A stretch of DNA of 64,000 nucleotides, taken from the NCBI GenBank assembly GCA_029962745.1, contig CM057156.1:34185-98184 (forward strand), given 5' to 3'. Both the position numbers and the translations under genes were made by a program. The stretch's first letter is position 1. Each line of letters opens with the position of its first letter. The notes beneath the pieces were generated by a model. The model saw nothing but the letters and a program-made list of their open reading frames with translations. It searched no databases and had not been told where the DNA came from. This DNA comes from Echinometra lucunter. Taxonomy: Eukaryota > Echinodermata > Echinoidea > Camarodonta > Echinometridae. Below, one piece after another: positions 57,849-64,000 of the stretch.

Positions 57849-58769
57849 TTAATATTGTCCATATAATAAGGTGTCAAAACTAATATAGTTCTTGTCGTCT
57901 GGTGCTGCGTTCATGTTAACCTTTGAACATTCCCATTTCTTCGTGCCTTTTTCTCTGTAATAAAGGACCACATCAGTGCCTTCTACTGTGATTTTCGTTG
58001 ACTTATTTTCCTCCTTTCTCATCTTGTACGCCACTTTCGCGAGCTGATTTCGCCTTGTTTTCATCGGTGGTGGCAAATCGGTAGGTACCGTTATCCGGGC
58101 GCGTTCTCACGACTGCTTAAACGGGAAAAGTTGTCTTCGTAGGACGAAAGAACGCTATTGCGTTGAGCCATATAGACAAATTTCGCGATAATTGGCTGTG
58201 TCGTTGTCAGCTTTCCTCTGAGGTAGTCGATGAGCGTTGACCAGGCTAACAGACTCTGTGTCAGCTTTACTTATGCCAAGAACAACGAATGCATCACGAA
58301 GAACTTTGAGGACATTTTCATTTTCCGTTTTCTTAATGCCGTAGAATAGTAGGTTGCTTTTCCGTTGATAAATTTATGATTCGATCAACTTCCTCTCTAG
58401 CATTTTGATTTTTTCAGACAGCCTGCTTTCAAGCTGGGGTAGCTTCTCATTTTCTATTTCCAAAACTCTGGATGCATTATCTGACACAGCTCCCTCCAAA
58501 TCACTGACTTTCTTGGTAATCATATTTAACTCTTCCTTAACTTGGTCGAGTTTTGCACAGACTTTATCCTCTGACTGTTTAACTTAGCACATAATATCAG
58601 CTAATGTAATCTCACCTTCACATCCAGTATCTCGTTGAGGTGACTTGCCCGATCTAGCAGCTGTATTGCCGGGTGGCGACTCGTTTGGGCGTTGGCTTGA
58701 CATGGCGTTGACCGTTGCCTCCTGTGTCGTAGTTTTACTTCTCAAATTATAGCTTTTCGACTGCTCCAT
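57849..58769 (-). pseudogene. L1-type LINE ORF1 relic
   Basis: A true ATG at 58769 opens MEQSKSYNLRSKTT and a Ser/Pro-rich stretch. After a stop at 58584 the same frame continues as a heptad-like coiled coil (VSDLEGAVSDNASRVLEIEN...REVDRI). Frameshifted pieces of the RNA-binding part extend to about 57849 (KTRRNQLAKVAYKMRK..). YNLRSK starts and this coiled-coil-then-basic-domain order are typical of ORF1 proteins of L1/Tx1-like LINEs. ORF2 is absent, so it is a 5' fragment. Confidence 0.65.
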
Positions 58770-59091
58770 TAGTTCCGATAATCATACAAGGCATTGACGC
58801 TATTCCTTAAACAGTAACTGTGTATCAGGATCCGAAATAAAGTCAAAATAAAAACCAGTCTTTCAAACAAAAAAGGGTGGTATTTCCCCAGCAAATGAAA
58901 ATTACGCCATGTTCAGCTGACGTCCGGGTGGGTGTATGGTAGTGGGTGTGTTTGTGTGGTTGTTTTTGTGTTAGCGTTTGTGTGAGGAGTATGCTCTACT
59001 GACCAAAATGTTGCAAGGGATTTTAATTTGTGCGTTACAAAGATAGTTATAAATATGACGGAAACGATAGTGGAAATAATAGCATACTTTT
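58770..59091. other. intergenic between the tandem beta units
   Basis: Possibly includes the 5' UTR of the LINE fragment. A GT-rich stretch lies at 58,925-58,985. No gene seen. Confidence 0.5.
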
Positions 59092-59958
59092 AAAATGGCA
59101 TGTCAATTTTCCAATCACAATAGTTGTGATGATCGTTCTCGAAATGGTCGTCTCTGCTAAACATGTAGGATTAAGTCAAAAAGAGACGTGAGCAAAAGTG
59201 AGCCAGTGATTTATCAGTTTTTCCCTTGTTTGTACACATAGTACATGTAGAGTACATGTACAGTACAATACGCCATATATTGCATAATCATGTCCTTTAC
59301 TGTTTAAGGTCAAGATTTGCCGTTTCCGTTTTAGTGTCACGTCCTTCTCATGGTCACAATTACGACACAATATAAACATTAATAATTCTAACAAAATATC
59401 CAGGAAATTATGTTAATGTTAGAACAAATGATAATATCAGATTCCCCTTCGCTTTCATCACAACATCATATCTTCTGTCATTAAAGTTCAACTGCAGTCG
59501 CTAAGTGCAACTGACCACCAGCTTCTAAGAAAAATCCGAAAATAGCATCATTAAACGCATCGCATCTGAAATTGAAAGTGAACTAAATTTTCAACCAATG
59601 TAACAACCTAACGGTTTTCTCCTCTCATGTAGTAGCATTATCATTATAAAGGAATATCATAATGGCTAAACTTTACATGCTGAACGACAATTCTTTTCTA
59701 GAGTCTCAAGGTGAATCTGTGATCGTGCATACATGAGTTCGCTTTGTGACTGCATCTATCATGTATCATGGAGGCTGTAATTCTGTACCCATTCATGATA
59801 TCTGAGAGCTTACGAATTCATTAATGTTGTGATGATTAAGTTATCACTGATTTATCAGTCAGTCCTAATGACAAAAAGTGCAAATTGATACTACAATTCT
59901 TCCATAACACAGGCAAACACACTCCTAGTCTCTCCCTCCCTTTCACGCTCCCCCCCCC

Positions 59959-59993
<35 letters not shown>

Positions 59994-60945
59994 AGTCTAC
60001 GATTTGATATTTTTGTAGTGTCTTCCTTTTCCTTATCTTGTGTACCCAGAGCATGCAGAGTATACACGGACCTGTTAATAACGCGATTTTACCATGGCTT
60101 ACCAAATTTGCTACCAGATTTGTATGGTCCCAGGCATTTCTAGAAGGAAGTTATTGCGCACTATGTTCAATTTTATCTATAAAGGGGGCAATGTGTTATC
60201 TTCCTTTATTTATTTATTTATTTATTTATTTATTCATTCATTTATACTATCTTATTCTAGTCACTATCTTTTCTTTGAAAATAAATGATATAGCAATTCT
60301 ATCTCTCCTCATTTATATTATTTTTCCTCTTTTTCTTTCTCACTTTTTTTTCTTATAAAATTTTGGCTGAACTTTTATCAATTTGATCCTACCCCCCCCC
60401 CCTCCTGCAACCACAAACGCGGACACCTTATTCACAATGATTTAGAGACTCGTCCCTGATATTGTTATGACCATGTGACTTCCCCAATAATATTTGAATA
60501 AGAAAAGTTGACCAGGCTGACTGAAAGTAATATCCATCCATTTACCTTTATAATTGTTGCATTAGTCTTGTTAGATGACACCAGCAGTATGCCTCTTACC
60601 AGGTTGAGTATTTCGGTCATAGCGGTCGACCTCATTGATTTCCTTATCATTGTGCATTGATTCGTCATTGTTATAGGACTTGTTTCCAATAGCTTCCGTG
60701 ATCTCACTGATTTCTGTTTATATCATATTGTACGAATCATTGTTTGCTGTGGAGATATTATACATGACATGTAGGACATGCTCCATCGTCATCATTATTA
60801 TTTGCTAGTATATATTGAGATGACTGCCAGAAAATACTTTGACAGATTGGATTCGTCTGAGTTATAAGAACTTTGCCATTCTTTCTGCGTATGGGGCTGA
60901 TATACTTTTGATGATATAACAGTGGATATACTTCATTTACTGAAC
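59092..60945 (+). promoter_or_regulatory. upstream/promoter region of beta receptor 2, with insertion
   Basis: 59,092-59,589 and 60,509-60,945 match 53,333-54,249 in order. The intervening 59,590-60,508 is extra sequence with (CT)n at 59,955-59,994 and (TTTA)n at 60,206-60,240. A TATA-like tatata lies near 60,808-60,815, about 135 bp before the ATG. Confidence 0.55.
59590..60508. repeat. insertion with microsatellites in the duplicated promoter
   Basis: About 920 bases are absent at 53,811. Ends are not clean inverted repeats and no target duplication was found. The region contains CT and TTTA repeats and short artefact frames. Confidence 0.5.
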
Positions 60946-63546
60946 ATGGCTTTCGTCAAATATCATTTGTATTCCGGATTTATCTCCGTCCTTTGGATAT
61001 ATCTCTTATGTCCATTAGTGTCGTGCGTTATATTTCTGGAAGTTGGACCACAAAATCAGACTGTAGTGGAAGGTGATAGAGTGACATTAATTTGCGATGT
61101 GAACAATGACAATGATAACACAATATTTTGGACCTATTTGATCGAACCTTTACGTCGGCGATATATCAGTACCAATGATTACATATACCCCACTACAGGA
61201 TACGGTGTAGATTCAAGTAACTACCAAGTAGTTATTGATCAGTCTCGACAAATATATACGCTCGTTATCAAGTCCATCGAATTGTCAACGGAGGCTGGGA
61301 ATTATGAATGTGGGTATGAATATGGATCTGGTAGAAGATTCACACCGCTTGCGACGGCAACGATTACCGTGTCACCTATTCCTGAATCTCTCAGTTGCCA
61401 TCTCAACCGTCTTATTTCGTTAGGAACAGAACAAAACCGAAATTTTGAAGTAGCTTGTTCCTGGACCCACAGTCAGCTAGGTACAGCTTACTTTGACAAT
61501 AACAACGGTGAAACAATTGATGTTGACCTCAGATTCCCAAATCGCATCATCAGTCGTATTGAGTCCCTAGATACTCCGACTGTTATTTGCAGATTTATGA
61601 GAGACAGCGATCCTTCTGTAACCATAAATGCACCATGTATTGGAGATGATACACCCGGACTAGTAAGAGTAGACCCCTTCATAGGAGAAGTGACTCTTGG
61701 TTCCAATGCATCGTTCATTTGTACATCTGGTAATCAAAATTATTCTCCTGAGATTTCCTGGGATGTAAGTGTCAATGGAAGCGGTCCCTTTGTTATTCAA
61801 GAGCGTCTCATAAAAAACAATGAAGTTATGTCTATTATAAAGGTACAAGAGAGTGACCAATACGTTCTAGCTGAATGTAAAGTCCACATCTCGGAAGACG
61901 TGACGGTATCAAGTTATGCATCTATGCGAATTGTTGAAGTCACAACACCTCACTCTCGAAGACCTCCCGGAGAGAGTCAGTCAAATCGGACGACTGACAT
62001 GACTGATAGACCAACAACTGAAAATAGCGTCATCAAAATTACGAATCCTGTCCAACGTGGTACAGGAGGTGGCTGGAAAATAGCTTTAGCTGTGATAATA
62101 ATATTTGTCTTCATTATAGCAGCACTTGTCATCGCCATCGTCGTCCTTGTCAGAAAGCGAAAAAGGGGATCTCTACGACGTAAGTACTCTGAAGGAAAGG
62201 CGCATACTTACGATGCGATTGAGCTCCAAAAGATTCCGCATACGAGGCACGATGGCAGCTCACAATTATATGCCCTTTCCTTCAAAGATAAGAAATCAAA
62301 GCGACATCTGAGTGACGGTTTCGACGCCAAGGAAGTTGATGAAGGACATTTCAAAGGCTCATTTTCGTCTTCTTGCGGCATGCTAAACTTGCAACCTGAG
62401 TCAACAGATGAGCAGGTCTACGCTGAACCTGACACCACCACTGAATCTGGAAATCAGCTCCAGAACAATTCAAGGCGTCTCTGCAACTCAATGCCAATCC
62501 TGGACGCTAGCGAATACGAGACGATATCTGAGCCGAAAGCTCGATCAAAACAAATGGCAAAGACTTTGTCGACGTTGTCCATCAGCTCCAATCGCAGCAG
62601 CCGTGGTGACCGAAGATGGACCTCACAGAGGATGAAGAAGGATGCTCCCTGGACACCTCCGATGTCAAGACATGCCACATCATTCCGAAAACCAGGGGTC
62701 AAAGATCCTCACGCTGATAGTGACTATACGAAAATGACTATTGAGAATAAGGTCCCATCTGCTTCTGACATCACCAAATCACCAGGCAGAGTCCCACTTT
62801 ACGCTAAACCTGACAAGAAGAAGAAATCTCGGAGTAAGGAAATTTCGTCACATGACAATGACACGAATGGAGTTGAATGTAACATTGGTTCCGATTACGC
62901 AGACATCGAAGACGTGGGTAGCAGGTCTCGAAATACTATGGATGATGAATTCCTCGATACTTATCTTAGTAACATCCCGAGTTCCTTCAGTTCTTCTCTT
63001 CATAAGAACATGAAAAATAACAAGGCCACATCACTCAACAGGGCCATGTCATGTCGCCCTGGCCCACCAAAACCTCAACGTGGAAAATGCCAGTCCATGG
63101 GTATTCCAACTTACAGCACGATCAGTGACTACGAGATCATGAGCAAGCAAGTCAAACAAATCAACGAAGACAACAATGACTACGATGAGTGCGACCAAAG
63201 CGAGCCAAGTTTTCCGATGAGTAACTACGATCGACCGAGGAACTCGAGTCATGTTAGAACCGCGTACACCCTCCCAAGGCTTACTGAAGGAGCCACGGAG
63301 GTGATGATGAAGCAAGGGTATGGAAGAGAAGGACGAAGGGTAAAGAGTTTGGATCAGGGAGAGTATGAATTGATTGGTGATGAAGGAGGATTTCGTAAAA
63401 ACTCGACTGAGGTTCCTCAATCGCCCCAGTATGCTGATATTGGTGATACCATGAAGGTATATGCTTCAGTATTGGACAATGATGTCACTGCATCTGAATG
63501 GCATCAGGAAGACGACGACGATGACTACGACAGTGACTTTGATTAA
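60946..63546 (+). CDS. class A Ig receptor with full-length beta tail (beta receptor 2)
   Basis: Encodes 866 residues in one exon, the most complete member. The ATG at 60946 (aacATGg) is the first in frame; the frame reaches 60922 only via GTG and CTG codons. Layout: signal peptide 1-27; V-set D1 (Cys50, YECGYEYG); D2 with FPNRIISR; D3 with ICTSG and SWDV; Pro/Thr stalk; transmembrane helix about 377-403; tail of about 460 residues. The tail carries TYDAIEL, LYALSF, VYAEP, SEYETI, LYAKP followed by a lysine cluster, SDYADI, YSTI, YEIM, EYELI, QYADI and VYASV, and ends in an acidic DDDDDYDSDFD. SxYxxI sites suggest SHP-type phosphatase binding, YEIM suggests PI3K, and YxxP suggests Crk/Abl-type adaptors. 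These are inferences from motifs. Tandem neighbour of 54250-56682. Confidence 0.9.
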   Translation: MAFVKYHLYSGFISVLWIYLLCPLVSCVIFLEVGPQNQTVVEGDRVTLICDVNNDNDNTIFWTYLIEPLRRRYISTNDYIYPTTGYGVDSSNYQVVIDQSRQIYTLVIKSIELSTEAGNYECGYEYGSGRRFTPLATATITVSPIPESLSCHLNRLISLGTEQNRNFEVACSWTHSQLGTAYFDNNNGETIDVDLRFPNRIISRIESLDTPTVICRFMRDSDPSVTINAPCIGDDTPGLVRVDPFIGEVTLGSNASFICTSGNQNYSPEISWDVSVNGSGPFVIQERLIKNNEVMSIIKVQESDQYVLAECKVHISEDVTVSSYASMRIVEVTTPHSRRPPGESQSNRTTDMTDRPTTENSVIKITNPVQRGTGGGWKIALAVIIIFVFIIAALVIAIVVLVRKRKRGSLRRKYSEGKAHTYDAIELQKIPHTRHDGSSQLYALSFKDKKSKRHLSDGFDAKEVDEGHFKGSFSSSCGMLNLQPESTDEQVYAEPDTTTESGNQLQNNSRRLCNSMPILDASEYETISEPKARSKQMAKTLSTLSISSNRSSRGDRRWTSQRMKKDAPWTPPMSRHATSFRKPGVKDPHADSDYTKMTIENKVPSASDITKSPGRVPLYAKPDKKKKSRSKEISSHDNDTNGVECNIGSDYADIEDVGSRSRNTMDDEFLDTYLSNIPSSFSSSLHKNMKNNKATSLNRAMSCRPGPPKPQRGKCQSMGIPTYSTISDYEIMSKQVKQINEDNNDYDECDQSEPSFPMSNYDRPRNSSHVRTAYTLPRLTEGATEVMMKQGYGREGRRVKSLDQGEYELIGDEGGFRKNSTEVPQSPQYADIGDTMKVYASVLDNDVTASEWHQEDDDDDYDSDFD

Positions 63547-64000
63547 TATCGTTCTTTGAAGCAATACAGTACTACCAACTGACAGAAAGGGCATATCACT
63601 GGAAACAACCGATTATGATTACTCGGAAGATGTTCAATAGCAGTTCTAATATGAATGATGATGATTGTATTTTTCCATAATGTTTGTACAAAGTATACGT
63701 TTAGTCTTGACACTTCTTTCCAATTTCATTCACTTTCATACGAGTTGAATCAACTCTTTTAAGGTACACACAATATGCTTGATTATTTTTATCCTGGCAT
63801 GCTCATACGTGAAATAATACTAGTAGAAAGCAGAAGAGAATCTTATAACTCATACTTCAAGCAGAGACGATTGTTTTCCATATTGAATTTTAAACGTTGT
63901 GCTATAGGTATAAGTACATGTATGCCTCCATATGTGGCGATAAAGAGTTTTTTTAATTTAATGATTAGTAGCAATATTCACGAGATAATTTGTGTAACCA
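63547..64000 (+). other. 3' flank of beta receptor 2
   Basis: Nearly identical to 56,683-57,135 and probably 3' UTR. The window ends inside this duplicated stretch. Confidence 0.7.

Overview
The window is animal nuclear DNA: AT-rich, full of decayed retrotransposons, MITE-like inverted repeats, tRNA-derived SINEs, microsatellites and long G/C homopolymers, with a few long ORFs. I infer a marine invertebrate deuterostome, most likely an echinoderm such as a sea urchin, from the repeat style and from the multigene family of immunoglobulin (Ig) superfamily receptors. No species-specific gene fixes this.

The genes form a clustered family of Ig-type cell-surface receptors. Each long copy reads as one uninterrupted exon: signal peptide, Ig-like domains, Ser/Thr/Pro stalk, one transmembrane helix and a tyrosine-rich tail with SxYxxI (ITIM-like), YxxM (PI3K-type) and YxxP motifs. 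Two ectodomain classes occur. Class A has a V-set D1, then D2 and D3. Class B has only D2- and D3-like domains. Both share a D2 signature ending FPxRIISR. Two tail classes occur: alpha (with a YIDM motif) and beta (long, with YAEP, YETI, YADI, YEIM). Ectodomains and tails occur in different combinations.

Layout. 1-27.8 kb, minus strand: a class A fragment (85-545), a class A gene without a membrane anchor (912-1922), a 5'-truncated class B/alpha gene (4970-6262), a class A/alpha pseudogene (7293-8955), a class A/alpha gene split by a 4-kb transposon (16862-18131 and 22138-23032) and a class B/alpha gene with a late frameshift (25754-27605). Spacers between them are paralogous, so a B-then-A two-gene cassette was duplicated. 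28-41 kb: two or three paralogous copies of class B upstream DNA with receptor scraps, broken by a LINE relic, a fold-back element, a 5'-truncated LINE and MITEs. 41.9-44.5 kb, minus: a chimeric A+B receptor with a short beta tail. 46.9-51.9 kb: an internally deleted Ty3/gypsy-type retrotransposon with both LTRs. 53.3-64 kb, plus: two tandem class A/beta receptors (54250-56682 and 60946-63546) with duplicated upstream and 3' DNA.

The most unusual objects are the receptor cluster itself and the transposon at 18132-22137. That element has 935-bp nearly identical inverted arms and an exact 8-bp target duplication, and it carries inside it an inverted copy of its own host-element junction. From the tails I infer that the receptors signal through SH2 proteins. 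Ligands and whether the role is immune, allorecognition or something else cannot be read from the sequence.
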